The position numbers were made by a program, and so were the translations under genes. A stretch of DNA of 64,000 bases from Aspidapion aeneum (lineage: Eukaryota > Arthropoda > Insecta > Coleoptera > Brentidae), in assembly GCA_963576565.1 (NCBI GenBank), contig OY755039.1:134457369-134521368 (forward strand), read 5' to 3'. The notes under the pieces were generated by a model. It did not search any database and was not told the origin of the DNA. It saw only the letters and a program-made list of their open reading frames with translations. Below are positions 22,658-33,970 of this stretch, one piece after another. How positions within the stretch are numbered: position 1 is the first letter of the stretch; every line of letters starts with the position of its first letter.

Positions 22658-24355
22658 GGGACAACTGGCCGCCGCCATTCGGCGCCGCCAACTGGGTGCC
22701 GGGCCAACTCGGCACCTGACGAAAAAATTTTTTTTGATAAAATGTGCAGATGAAAACAAAATAGATATATTTCTATACAAAAACATCTTTAAAAATCCTT
22801 AACGCAATTTTTTTTGAAATTTGCTTTTGTTAAGTAAAGCTAAATTCATTCAGCCGAGTGTTGAAATTTGGTAGGTTTAGTGTTTGGTAACCTGGTAACA
22901 CTAACATTAATTTTGTCTGAAACTTGAAAGTAGCAGTACCTGAGAACACTTAATACAGTTTTATCCTCAAACTTAAAAAATTCAAAATGGCGGATTTTAT
23001 TATTTACTAACCGATTTGTCTCAAACTTGAAGTATTACATTGCTTCATTTAACAAAATTTTCTCCTCATACTTAAAAAACTCAAAATGGCCGATCCAAAA
23101 TGGCGGACTTTCTTATTTACCGAACCGAACCGATATGTCTCAAACTTGAAATATTACATTGCTTAAGGTCATTTAATACAATTTTTTACTCGAACTTAAA
23201 ATAATCAATATGGCCGAACCAAAATGGCGAACACTTCTATTTATGAATCATTCAAACTTTAAAAAAATTTTAAATGGCGAATTCAAAATAACGAACTTTT
23301 TTATTGATTAACCGATTTGTCTCATACTTGAAAGCTTACAGTTTAAGGTTACTTAAAACAATTTTTTACTTAAACTTAGAATAATCAATCAAGAAGTAAT
23401 AAAACATTTCAACTAAAAATAATTATTACTTAGCAGAGAAAAAAGTAGAACTTGGCCAAAAGGACATAGTTTTGGTGAATATTTTTAATTTAACAATCTT
23501 TTAAAATGAGTCAAAAATCATATTCAGTGACGATAAACACCACAAAGTTAAAAAATTTTTTTAAGTTTAAGTTAAAAGTTGCAATAAGCACTGCAATCTT
23601 TTAAGTTTGAGACAAATCGGTTAATAAATAAAAAAAATCCGCCATTTTAGATTCGCAATTTGAATTTTTTATAAATTTAAGGCAAAATCGTAGTCAGTAA
23701 CTTGAAACACCGCCAATTTCTATATTTGATACACATCGGTTCATAAATAAGAAAGTCCGCCATTTTGAATCGGCCACTTGATTTTTTTAAGTTTGAGTAA
23801 AATATTGTGTTAACTCACCATAAGCAATGTAATATTTCAAGACTGAGACAAATCGGTTAGTAAATAAGAAAGTCCGCCATTTTGGATCGGCCATTTTGAT
23901 TTTTTTAAGTTTGAGTAAAAAATTGTGTTAAATGACCTTAACAATGTAATATTTGAAGTTTGAGACAAATCGGTTAGTAAAGAAGAAAATCCGCCATTTT
24001 GGATTCGGCATTTTGAAAGCAAACTTTCAAGTTTCAGATAAATCGGTTTAAAAATAAAGAAAGCCGCCATTTTGGATCCGCCATTGTTGTAATAAAAAAC
24101 GTAAATTGTAGTCTTACCAGGTTACCAAACACTACACCTACCAAATTTCAACACTCGACTTAATGGATTTACCAAATTTCAAAAAAATTGCGTAAAGGAT
24201 TTTTTAAAGATGTTTTTGTGTATATTTTGTTTTTTTTTATCAAAAAAAATTTTTTTGGTCCAGCGCAGCGCCGAGTTGACCCGGCGCCCAGTTGGCGGCA
24301 CCGAGTTGGTCCGGCGCCGAGTTGGCGTGCCCAGTTGGCGGCGCCCAGTTGTCCC
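22658..24355. mobile_element. 1.7-kb foldback element with tandem GCGCCGCCAACT ends
   Basis: The ends are GGGACAACTGGCCGCCGCC on the left and, inverted, GGGACAACTGGGCGCCGCC on the right. Each is followed by several copies of CCAACTGGGCGCCG-like units (more on the right). Further in, both arms carry degenerate tandem units built on ACTTGAAATATTACATTGC, TCAAAATGGCCGATCC and AAAATGGCGGA. The units point one way at about 22930-23390 and the opposite way at about 23560-24090. No transposase is visible. Fragments of the same family occur at about 9001-9085. The target duplication is unclear. Confidence 0.75.
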
Positions 24356-25093
24356 ATTCCGACATTACATATATGGGACACTGAGGCAAAAATTCAAGAG
24401 TTTTTTTGGAGGGAGAACATACAAATAATGCTAAGCATTGCAACCTTTCTCTCTCTAGTTCTAATCACCTGTGATAGTTTGTGAAAATACTTCAAAGAGA
24501 TGATGATTTTGATGAACAAAAATAAAAAATGGGAACACGATGAGTTGCTTGAAAAAACGAGTTTCATAGGAGTGAAAAGCCGGTTTCCTTTTTGAAGTTA
24601 GTAGCTTTGATTATTTAAAAAACTTTTTTAGTACCTAATCGCAGTAAAAATTCACTTATAGATTAAAAAAGGTAGCACCTCCTGCGCAGCGTGCTCTCTC
24701 TACAAAAAATATGAATATTTTTGCCTCACTTTGCATATATGTAAAAGGCCTATCCTGTTATATATATAGAGATCATTGCTCAGTTTAGCTCATTTTTGAC
24801 GTTGGTTAAAGCTGTCACATCATTTATTTATCCAGGAGAAAATGTGAAGCCTTCCAAAAAGGCGCCATAAATGGAATTGCCTTATTTGAAAAAAAACTTA
24901 CTTGCGATTAAACTATTTTCAAAAAAAAATCTCTATATCGTTATTTAAAGTTGTCGTCGTACATTTAAATAGATAGGGTTTTTGGCCACTGTGCGCCGAT
25001 AAATCAACGTGACGACACGGATCAAACCTGTGGGGACGATATACACCAGTAAAATAATATGCATTAGTAAATAATATATGTGTTTGAAAATAA
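24356..25093. other. Intergenic, possibly decayed 5' part of the next LINE
   Basis: No motif of the LINE endonuclease could be read here. A frame covers 24919-25245 on the minus strand, but it overlaps the LINE and is a shadow. Confidence 0.4.
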
Positions 25094-26575
25094 CCATTTG
25101 TAATTACTCCGACCAACAAAAACGAAGTGGCAAAAGTGATAAGCGATATAAAAAAGCAAACTTCCTCCGGTGCTGATGATCTTTCTTCAAAAATAGTTAA
25201 AAATCTGCCAGATAATGCTCTTGCTGCATTAGCAGATTGCATCAATGAGTCATTTACTTCAGGGGTTTTCCCTGACTGTTTAAAGCTTGCAATTGTAATA
25301 CCGGTATTTAAGGGGGGCGAAAGTGATGATCCTGCGAACTATCGGCCGATCTCCTTGTTGACCACGCTATCCAAAATTATAGAAAAAATAGTAAAAATAA
25401 GACTAGTAACTTGTTTAAAAGATAATAAAATCCTATCGCCAGATCAATTTGCATTTCAAGGACAAAAAAGTACAAATGATGCTGTTTTTTCTTTTTTGGA
25501 GAGGCTTTTCCTTGGTTTGAAGGATGGTGACAGGGCTGCGGCAGTGTTTTGTGATTTTTCGAAGGCCTTTGACTGTGTGGATCACAGGATACTGCTGCGG
25601 AAATTAAACCACTACGGAATAAGGGGCAAGGAGCTAGATTGGTTTAAATCGTATCTTGCGGGGCGGCGCCAATTTGTTAGAGTACCAAATTGTGAAGACT
25701 CTCAAGTATCGCCCTTAACACAGGGCGTCCCACAAGGATCGGTACTTGGCCCAATACTCTTTTTGTTATATGTTAATGATCTTGCCTTTTTAAACATTTT
25801 GGGTAAGTTTGTAATATTCGCCGACGCTACAACGATTCTTTGGAAACATAAAGATCCCGATATTCTTTCCAGAATCATAGAGTCTGACCTAATTAAAGTA
25901 AAGGATTGGTGCAACGCAAATCGTTTAGTTTTTAATATTTCAAAGACGGATATTCTTAGTTTTAAGTGTTCTTTTAATGAAGTTATTTTAGATGATAACT
26001 TAATAAAGGAAAAACCAATTGTTAAATTTTTTGGAATGCACATTGATTCCAAGTTAAAGTTTGACACGCACATCGACTTATTAAACAAAAAATTATCAAA
26101 AGGATGCTATATCGTGAAAAGCATTGCACATGAGCTTGGTAAGGACGTACCAAAAACTACTTATTGGAATCTCATATTCGGTATGGCATAGCGTTCTGGG
26201 GATTCTCCACACAAAATGCAGTTCAATCTGTTTTTGTTCTTCAAAAAAGAGCTCTTAGGTATATGTGTCAGGTTGTTCTTCAAAAAAGAGCTCTTAGGTA
26301 TATGTGTCAGGTAGGATGTAGACAGAGTTGCAAAAATCTTTTTAAACAGGAGCAGATCCTTACCGTGCCTGGTATCTTTATCCTGCCTTATTCACAAAAA
26401 ATTTGGGACTTCTGAGACTAATAATACGACTTACAACTTAAGGCATAACAACTTGCCAGTGCATATCCCAAGATCAACCTTAACAAAAAGTGTAAAAATT
26501 TTTAATAAACTTCCGCAGGAGCTAAAAATAATAGAGGACTATAAAAAATTTCGTCAAGCTCTTAAAATATTTTAA
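25094..26575 (+). pseudogene. CR1/Jockey-group LINE reverse transcriptase pseudogene
   Basis: The frame opens with TPTNKNEVAKVI and contains ordered RT motifs: GADDLSSKIVK, NYRPISLLTTLSKI, DFSKAFDCVDHRIL, LTQGVPQGSVLGPILFLLYV, and then FADA at 25817-25828 where FADD is expected. A single base change (GAT to GCT at 25826) removes a catalytic Asp. The frame shifts by one base near 26165 (SHIRYGIAFWG continues in the next frame) and shifts back near 26415, ending KKFRQALKIF with the stop at 26573-26575. A 39-bp segment is duplicated in tandem within the thumb/connector region. The endonuclease is absent, so the copy is 5'-truncated. It lacks any possibility of activity. Family placement rests on motif wording and is not certain. 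Confidence 0.9.
26234..26311 (+). repeat. 39-bp tandem duplication inside the LINE ORF
   Basis: The unit TTGTTCTTC...GTGTCAGG occurs at 26234-26272 and again at 26273-26311 without a mismatch that I can see. Being 13 codons, it keeps the frame. Confidence 0.95.
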
Positions 26576-27058
26576 CCAATCAGGACATTTTATACTAAAG
26601 TCCGCAAGAAGGACACTCTTATGTACATTTGATGTTGCCATTCCTTAATGTTTGTATCATGAATTGGAAATTACCGTGGGTATTGGAATATTACATATAT
26701 TATTAGCACGCTTCAAGTGAAGCCATGATAATATATCAGCCATGAAAACAGTTTTTTTGTAAATATCTCAGAAACTAAAGCTCCTACGAAGGTGCAAGCA
26801 AAATGTAGTCTACCATATTCCGAAAACTGTATATTGATACGATGATCATTTAAAAAGTTTTTAATTGTCAAAAAACTGTCATTAGCATTAACAGATTTTG
26901 CCCAAAATCTAATCAGCTCGTAAAAGCGTCGAACGCTACTTTACTTGAAAATTTTATGAAAATCGGTTCAGCGGTTTGGGAGCTATTGTGTTACGGACAG
27001 ATATAAAACACACACACACATCACGACGATAATGCTAATAATATATGTCGACATACAG
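26576..27058 (+). repeat. LINE 3' region plus GTTACGGACAG-type repeat
   Basis: From about 26735 the text (ATATCAGCCATGAAAACAG...CTACGAAGGTGCAAGC) is repeated in the same orientation at about 27473-27640. The end (CGGTTTGGGAGCTATTGTGT TACGGACAG, then a CA-rich tail near 27010) also occurs at 37556-37680. This is a dispersed repeat with a microsatellite tail, probably a SINE or the 3' end of a LINE. Confidence 0.55.
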
Positions 27059-27345
27059 TGAAATGAAAAAGTGGAACACTCAAAAATAAAAAATTAAAAA
27101 ACATTTAAAATAGTCTAAAACGACATACAGATTAAAAATCAGTCAAACGGACATAAACACGTAATTTTTATAAAATACAATTAATTGACAAAGGTCAATT
27201 ACAAAGGTCAATTAATTGTATTTTATAAAAATTACGTGTTTATGTCCGTTTGACTGATTTTTAATCTGTTTGTTGTTTTAGACTATTTTAAATGTTTTTT
27301 AATTTTTTAATTTTTTATTTTTGTGTGTTTCAGTTTTTCATTTGT
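27059..27345. repeat. Long near-perfect hairpin
   Basis: An arm of about 120 bp (27065-27185) is repeated in inverse order at about 27207-27340. Only a short centre (GACAAAGGTCAATTACAAAGGTC) lies between them. Over the central 90 bp the match is essentially exact (AAATTACGTGTTTATGTCCG and others). It abuts the hammerhead-like motif at 27378. Confidence 0.9.
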
Positions 27346-27368
27346 TTCAAAGATGATTCTTAACTGTC

Positions 27369-27425
27369 TACCAGACCACTTGATAATGGTTTTTTAAAAA
27401 CCGAAACGCGTCGTGATTAGACAAT
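27369..27425 (+). ncRNA. Hammerhead-ribozyme-like motif, Penelope-like 3' end (decayed core)
   Basis: The order is CACTTGATAAT, stem GGTTTTT/AAAAACC, GAAACGCGTC and then GTGATTAGACAATAAAA. Compared with the hammerhead core CUGANGA...GAAA...GUC, two core bases are changed by transitions. The GAAAC and GUC parts are intact, and a 3-bp stem I (CAC/GTG) sits next to the cleavage position. ACGCGT is a palindrome, so stem III would form between two molecules. Identity is inference from this design and from the better copies at 43.7 and 47.65 kb. Confidence 0.45.
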
Positions 27426-27472
27426 AAAATATTTGTGAAGTAAGCAGGACTTTTCGTTTCTTCTCCTTTAAC

Positions 27473-27680
27473 AATGATATATCAGCCTTGAAATTTTTTT
27501 TGTAAATATCTTAGAAACTGAAGCCCCTACGAAGGTCTTTGTTATACCACATATTATTGAGCAAAATGTAGTCTATTTTATTCCGAAAACCGCATATTGA
27601 TGCGATGCTCCGTTAAAAAGTTAGCATTTTTTTAACTTTTCAATTGTAATTAAACAGACACACACACGTAAATACAACCA
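27473..27680 (+). repeat. Second copy of the 26.7-kb dispersed repeat
   Basis: It matches 26735-26880 in the same orientation (ATATCAGCCTTGAAAT..., CTACGAAGGTCT..., ATTCCGAAAACCGCATATTG) and ends in an ACACACAC tail near 27660. Confidence 0.7.
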
Positions 27681-27948
27681 AATAACATTTTCGAGGTTAA
27701 CTAAAAAAAAAAAAAATTGCGCGGGCTACGAAGGTAAAAATAAAATCCAGCTCACATAAACCAAAACAATTATAGTTTTGCTAAAAATATGACTTGCGTG
27801 TTACTAGATTAAGAAGCATGAAGATGAAAAAAAACATTATAGTTTTTTGTTCAGTGGTGTTACCTTGGGTGAGAATCTACCATCGGACAGGTCCCCCCGG
27901 GGTCGATTAGAGAGTTTCTTTCGCGGACCAAAATGGGCAAAAAATTAC

Positions 27949-27949
<1 letters not shown>

Positions 27950-27995
<46 letters not shown>
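27950..27995. repeat. (TA)n microsatellite
   Basis: About 46 bp of uninterrupted TA repeat. Confidence 0.98.
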
Positions 27996-27997
<2 letters not shown>

Positions 27998-29248
27998 GTG
28001 TGAGTCCCTAAATTGACAGAGTATTTTTACATTTGGTTAGATAACTTTTTTTAAGCGCAGGGAAAAGTAAATAAATGTAATTTTGGTTTTTGAAAAATTA
28101 TATACTACTTATCAAAAAAATTTGTACCCCTGCAATATAAAAACCCATGATAGGTTCAGCAGTGTACTAGTCCGAAATGTGAAGGTGAGAAAGAACGAAA
28201 CAACAAAAAAAATATTTGTCGTAGTTTTCGACAGCAAGGGGGGGGGGGGGCGGTCATACTTTAACTTGCACACGGCGCCGGCGGCCGGCGGTCAAAAGAT
28301 GGCGACGGCGCCCTGCAAGGGCAGTTCTCGAGAGTATTTCTTTCAAACACACACCCTAAAAACGCATATGGTGTCAAAGTCTGCTTGCCACAGTCTTATA
28401 TCTCTTAGGGCATTGATGTTAATCTATCTTTTTCTTTATTAAGAATTTGGTAGGTAATTCAAATTTTAAAAAAACCATATATACCCGCAGAAATTTAAAC
28501 CCGTAACCATTTTTTTCGTATATTATTCCACCATTTTGATGATAGTCGCCGGAGTCTTAAACAGCGTTTATTATAGCTAAAAAATTGCATGCGCGAGTTA
28601 AATTATTCATACCCGATATATAATTTGAATACATTTCAGAGTTGAGTTACCAAAAGGCACATATCGAAATACTCGGTTTTTATATGGGGATAAAACACAG
28701 ACATATTGTACATTCCGAGGCTTTATTTTTGTGTGCTGTATTTTTTAGGCACGCAACCAACGTTCCTTTCTTTTAAAATGGCGCTGAATATCGCTCGGGA
28801 AATGTACTTGTTGTATAGGAGTGTGTTCATGATTCGGGTGAAAATTTACCGTGTGCCAATGACACAGATTTAAAAGATGAAACCAATATTTATGTTATTC
28901 TTAAGTTAAAAAAATGTTTTTAAAAAAACGTGACCAAAAAAGACGCAGAAAGTTAGTAGGTTTGAGAAGTCTCAATCTAGTGGCGTTTTAGAACATGTTG
29001 TGGAGGACTTTTCAAGTGTGCATTTGGTACATGAAAATAACGAGGGTAAAAAACACGTTATATAAACAGCACCAGAAACTTCAGCAAAAAGTACATTTTT
29101 ATAGCTTGATTTCTTCTTGTTTTTAAGTTATCTTTAAGCATGTAGATTTAACCATATAAATATTACATGGTATGAAGTTGTTTTCAAGTAAAAAAAAACT
29201 TTGTTATTTTTGGTCACGTTAATTTAACGTTGATGTGATTTTTGTGCT
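27996..29248. other. Intergenic, one GC-rich patch
   Basis: 28220-28330 has a run of G and then GGCGCCGGCGGCCGGCGG and GGCGACGGCGCCC. It looks like a fragment of an unidentified GC-ended element. The 119-codon frame over it is a consequence of composition. Nothing else is recognised. Confidence 0.45.
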
Positions 29249-29775
29249 ATGTGGGCTATTAAAGAAATCTCAGATCGTGTTGCCTATCTTACACTCAAAA
29301 TGAAAAGAACATCACTTAAAGTAATTCTGGTATATGCCCCCACCTCTACCTACAATGACAAGCATATCGAAGCATTCTATGAAGACATCTCAAAAGCCAT
29401 GAAAGAAAACAAAACCCATCTGACACTAGTAATGGGAGATTCGGTTCGGTTCGGTTCGGTTCATTGCCAAATTATGCAAGAGGATGAACATCGCAGAGAC
29501 TAAAATAGGAGATTTTGGATATGGAGAAAGGAATGACAGGGGCACAGCTTTAATGAATTATCTAGAGGAAAAACAGCTTTATGCAATGAACTCGTTCTAT
29601 AGAAAGAAACCGCAACGAAAGTGGACATGGTTCAGCCGTAATGGAATAACATAAAACGAAATTGATTACACACTGACTACTGATAAGTAATTTCGAAATG
29701 AAAAGAAAAATTAATAATAACAATGAACAACTTGACATGAATAAACTTACATAAAATAAAGCTATATCAGTGCTA
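29249..29775 (+). pseudogene. Endonuclease fragment of the RTE-like LINE family (second copy)
   Basis: This copy aligns over its whole length with the inverse of about 18900-19550. Readable pieces are GISYRV-like EISDRVAYL, KVILVYAPTSTYND, and VMGD, where the conserved GDFNA motif has been broken by a GGTTC microsatellite (29440-29462). It lacks the MITE present in the other copy, which gives an empty site. It also has an internal deletion near 29690 (about 85 bases of the other copy are missing). It ends where a mariner fragment begins, near 29775. No activity is possible. Confidence 0.9.
29440..29462. repeat. (GGTTC)n microsatellite
   Basis: Four to five units of TTCGG replace TTTCAA of the paralogous LINE. 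The same unit, as CCGAA, is expanded at 59971-59998 in the satellite array. Confidence 0.95.
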
Positions 29776-29933
29776 GTACGACCACGTTTAAAGTCTGATA
29801 CCCAGGTTTTAACTATGGTATAGGAAGAAGCAGATTCCCCTAGTGTAGCATCTAGTTCAGCTTTTATTTCCGTCGGCGATAACCCTTTAATATGAAAATA
29901 TTTTATCACGGCACTTATCTCGTTTTTTTCCAT
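29776..29933 (-). pseudogene. mariner transposase N-terminal fragment
   Basis: On the minus strand, translation from the ATG at 29933 gives EISAVIKYFHIKGLSPTEIK, then GESASSYTIVKTWV and FKRGRTST. This is the first part of the bipartite helix-turn-helix DNA-binding domain of mariner transposases. After about 53 codons the similarity stops abruptly at the junction with the LINE copy (about 29775), and what follows is LINE sequence read backwards. The second helix-turn-helix and the DD34D catalytic domain are missing. No terminal inverted repeat was found. Confidence 0.85.
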
Positions 29934-29961
29934 CTTTTAAAATTGACACACTGTATAAACT

Positions 29962-30320
29962 TTCAAAAGAAGTAGGACACAATAAGAAGATCAATGAGAA
30001 TATCTAGAACAGATCATATAAGAAATGAGATCATAAAAGAAAGAATGGGAATCGAGGGAAGCATAACGGATGACATCACTAAAAGGCAACTGATATGGTA
30101 CGGCCATGTACAACGGATGAGCGACGAAAGATTACCAAAGGAGGTCCTAGAATGGCAACTAATAGGGCGCAGAAAAGGAGGGCGCCCTAAACTGGAATGG
30201 CAACAGTCAATCCAACGATCAATGAGTCAAAAAAACCTGATGGAAGATGACTGTCAGGATCGAAGGAGGTGGAGAATAGGCGTCGGACAACATAGAAAAA
30301 CGTTCTAAACCGACATAGTA
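29962..30320 (+). pseudogene. LINE C-terminal fragment, second family
   Basis: The open frame reads MRISRTDHIRNE, then QLIWYGHVQRMSDERLPKEV, GRRKGGRPKLEWQQSI and DRRRWRIG, ending before a (TAG)n tail near 30315. This R..WYGH..RM / RRKxGRP layout is the usual C-terminus of one group of insect endonuclease/RT LINEs. It is 5'-truncated with no RT left. The same 3' end, inverted, occurs at 34895-35630. It begins just beyond the mariner fragment. Confidence 0.85.
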
Positions 30321-30772
30321 GTAGTAGAATACAAACTACTTGACGCAGTCACATTAAACTTCGAGGCTACACAAACACGTTGGAACACCAAAACAAATCG
30401 GGCCTGCTATAGGCTAGGCCGGAAACTTTGCATCCCATTCTCGTTGCTATCCTACCTGTGGTGGGCCAAGCAGCGGGGGGGGGGGGGGGTGGGCTGGCTA
30501 GTTTGACTATTTTTTTACAGTATAAAAAATGCGGTAAAAGCTTAAGATACACTGCTCCAAGGAATTAACGTACCAATTGCAAATTACTAATTAATTGATT
30601 TACAAAATAAAAATCACAAATTATTGTAAATCAGCTGATAATAAAATACCCCTAAATGAACATGTTTTAATCATGCAATGCCAGCTAAGGCAAGCAGCAA
30701 TAAATAACAAAATTCAAAAATTTTAAATTTGAAATTGTGGAATTGAATAGCAAAATATCACCATAAATCACA
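30321..30772. other. Intergenic with a G homopolymer
   Basis: 30474-30490 is a nearly pure G run. Nothing else is recognised. Confidence 0.5.
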
Positions 30773-31068
30773 CAGCGCCGTAGTCAGGAAATAATTTCGG
30801 GAGAGCGTCAAAAAAATAATTAAAAGTTTGGGTATTGTGCAATTTTTATGTCTTTTTTGTGTTGCTGAGAAATCTCTTTTAACACACTTTATCGCACTTA
30901 ATCGACTATTTCAGGTGCGATTGATGCCTCTTGATCCTCGAAATAGTCGATATAGTGTGTTAAAAGAGATTTTTTAGCAACACAAACAAGACGAAAAAAT
31001 GCACAATACGCAATATTTTTATTGATTTTTTTGGGCCCTCCCGATTTTTTTTCCTCACTACCGCCCTG
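30773..31068. mobile_element. hAT-like foldback MITE
   Basis: The ends are CAGCGCCGTAGTCAGG and, inverted, CAGGGCGGTAGTGAGG. The two arms pair over most of the length (for example AATCTCTTTTAACACAC with GTGTGTTAAAAGAGATT) around a centre near 30930. The 8-bp flanks (AAATCACA and TGTTTACT) do not match, so the superfamily call rests on the ends only. Confidence 0.65.
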
Positions 31069-32228
31069 TGTTTACTATTTCTTTTAACTACCTGAGCAAT
31101 CTATTCCATGCTGACAGGGGCGTGCCTAACTTCTTAATTCCTGAGGCAACAGGAAAGCTGCAACCCCTTATTAAAAAACAAACATCACATACAATGGTCT
31201 TTTTCTGCACCCTGGGAACTACAATAAATTGTATGCACTGTAGAGATCAAAAGTTTACTTTTAATCCCTCCTTTGTGGTACTAAAAGATACTTTTTAATC
31301 CTTCAGAGAATAAAGGCAAGAACAAAATTCCAGTAAGTAAGTATACAACACACGAAGCTTTGAGGAGACCTACGCTCGGACAAAAACACCCTCGCGTTGG
31401 GATTGAATTTGCCCAGTCTTTAGGTTTTTAATGTACTATTCTTGTCCGACATCATATAATGATTTCTCCAATTTTTTTTTTAAATATTTCCAGTACTTTT
31501 CTACTAACCCATCAACTCGGGGGCGCAGATATCCGGGCCCTTTTGAGGGAGGTTGAGCCCCAAGTTTAATATCTAGAGAATGCGAAGAATACTACTACAG
31601 AAAGGGCTGTAAAAAAGAGAAAGAATTGCAAAGAAAAAATTGCAATATAAAAAACTACTAGACAAATCGCGCCGCGGAAAAATTTTTGTAGATATAAGGA
31701 AAAAAATAACGCCGTTGGCGAAAATTTCTAAAGAATTAAGTTCTTTTCGGCAAAAATGGTGCCACAGAAAAAAATGTTCTAATTTCAAATATATTTTGCA
31801 AAACATTCTTCGCCGCAGGCAAAGATTTGAGAAAAGTTAAGTATTTTTGAGGAAATTGGCGCTGGGTAGCAAATTTTTGATAAAAAGGCAAGCCAAAATT
31901 TGTAGAATGTTATCAAATAAAAAAGGTTTGAAGGGTTTTATAAGAGCCGACTCGAAAATTTTTAGTGACTTATATTTATAGGCAATTCGCCTTCGACGAA
32001 TTTTGCTAATTTTATTTAGAGAGGCGAATTTTGAGCTAAGGAAGGCTGAGACTAATAAGTATAATTCTTTTAAAAATATTACGAACAGAACAATAAATAT
32101 AGCATAACATCATATACGTAATATATATGTATAACATAAAAAATACTCGTTGGTCGTTACAGAAAGATATACAGCTAGGCAGGCGGCTCGCGGCGCAGCA
32201 AAAATGTTTCAAATCCTCTGAAACGCAG

Positions 32229-32229
<1 letters not shown>
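31069..32229. other. Old degenerate repeat sequence
   Basis: A CAGGGGCGTGCCTAAC at 31118 could be a hAT end without partner. Between about 31640 and 31900, diverged segments of the form GCCGTTGGCGAAAATTTC, TTCGGCAAAAATGGTGCC and CGCCGCAGGCAAAGATTT suggest the decayed interior of a repeat. No gene. Confidence 0.4.

Positions 32230-32318
<89 letters not shown>
32230..32318. repeat. (AT)n microsatellite, about 89 bp
   Basis: Perfect AT dinucleotide repeat. The IYIY-type open frames over it are meaningless. Confidence 0.98.
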
Positions 32319-32321
<3 letters not shown>

Positions 32322-33004
32322 AAATCGGATCAACTTTTGTTTCTTTATGACACAACCACCATAATGGATCACACTACTATGTTATAGTATGCGTGTGAGC
32401 TAAAAACAGCCCCAAACACCAACCTAATAATTAAACATTTACAAGCGTTGTTAAAAATAAGGGACGCCCGTATAAAAGTCATGTTCCAATCAGAGTCAGA
32501 GTCAGAAAATGCTTTGCTTGTTAAAGAAAAAAAATCTTATTGACAAAGCATCAATCTTATAACTAAAAAATATTTTGTCTAAAACTATAATTCAGTAACA
32601 CTAATAAAAATAAGTTCACATTGTCAAAATATTAGGTAATTTCTAGCAAAAAATAAGTAAAAAATAAGTAGGAAATAAGTAGGACTTGCAATAATAAGAA
32701 AACAAGCAAAGCAAAACAAATAGGTAAAAGTAGAAAGTACAGAAACATATTTAATTATATTTTATTTCATTATATAATTTTAACCGTTTGTGATATATAT
32801 TTATTTAAACTCTCAAATTATGTCCATGAAAATGTAAGCAAATTAAAAAAAAATAAAACTACAGATGTGCATACCTATAGCACAAGAAACACAAAAAGCT
32901 AGTGCAGCCCAAATTTATTCATAATTTTATTAAAAAATTGGCTTACTTTGCCGGTCTAACTTACTATAACTTGCTTCCAGATAATTCGAAATCATTATAA
33001 AACA
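32319..33004. other. Intergenic, nothing recognised
   Basis: A+T-rich with no credible gene or boundary. Confidence 0.5.
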
Positions 33005-33750
33005 AAATGCTTCTTAATTTAGCGTACACCTTAGGTGAATATGAAAAAAAATATGCCAATCAGGTGCCGTCCATCCACCTGGCCTCGGTTGGTCGGAAAA
33101 CAAATACTTTGTAGCGGACCGCAAAGAGCCGCGCCTTTTCTCTGTCGGTAGGGTTGAAATTATACCAGAAAGATTTTATATGAATTTGGATAACTTTTGA
33201 AGGGCAGAATGAAGCAAAATTTAATGAAATCGATAGAACCCCGTATTAGGAATTATTCAAGTGACTGCAAAAACTATACACAGAAAGCTGCCTTTTCAGT
33301 TTCAATATGATACAGAAGACATTGGAGACTTATTGGAAATTCAAAAATAAGGGTAGCAGTAATAAGGCAACAACTTTATTTAAATAGTGAGATACATTAA
33401 CCTATCTGGGATAAAATTTCTTTTGTTTTAATCTTTTTTGTAAGTAAGACATCTGTTTAGATTTAATTAATATGTGTGAATGTAGAGATAGATATATATT
33501 TATTCACCAAAGTGTTATACAAATACAGGCTTTGCCACAAAATCATAGTACTTGCAATTCTAAAAAATACATTGCATGATTCATTTTATAAGTAATTAAG
33601 GTAACTAAAGAACACTAGGTATATGACAAACATTTTTTTCTCACTGGTGAACAAAAAAAAATGTATTTAAAAATATTTTAAAACCAGTTTTTTAGCTTTT
33701 TAAAGATTTTTCATATTCACCTAAGGTGTACGCTAAATTAAGAAGCATTT
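33005..33750. mobile_element. Non-autonomous element with 42-bp inverted ends
   Basis: AAATGCTTCTTAATTTAGCG... at 33005-33048 is repeated inverted at 33707-33750, with TACACCTTAGGTGAATATG inside both arms. The interior carries a block (about 33055-33280) that recurs inverted at 36209-36455. No transposase. Confidence 0.8.
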
Positions 33751-33756
33751 TTTTAG

Positions 33757-33970
33757 ATGAGTATGCAGAGTTAGAAAATAAATCAGTGTCGTTCCTGTAG
33801 GTGTAGGAATAGAAAGTTTTATTATCTGTTTTTATTTCTTTAGTTTACGCCATAATTAAATTAAATAATTTTCATGAGTAAATCTGCCGCCGCCCATGTC
33901 ACTTTCTTTAAAGGATATGCCGATGGTCGGCTTTTATCTTTGTTCAACTGACTTTGCAAAAACTATATAG
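33757..33970 (+). repeat. 214-bp repeat block B, copy 1
   Basis: The segment from AGTATGCAGAGTTAG to GACTTTGCAAAAACTATA recurs in the same orientation at 36505-36716 with few differences. Confidence 0.9.

Noticed and set aside
29440..29462. (GGTTC)n considered as telomeric sequence
   Set aside because: Only four to five units, internal to a LINE; no array and not a known arthropod telomere unit.
32175..32387. Open frames with long IYIY runs
   Set aside because: Artefact of the (AT)n microsatellite.
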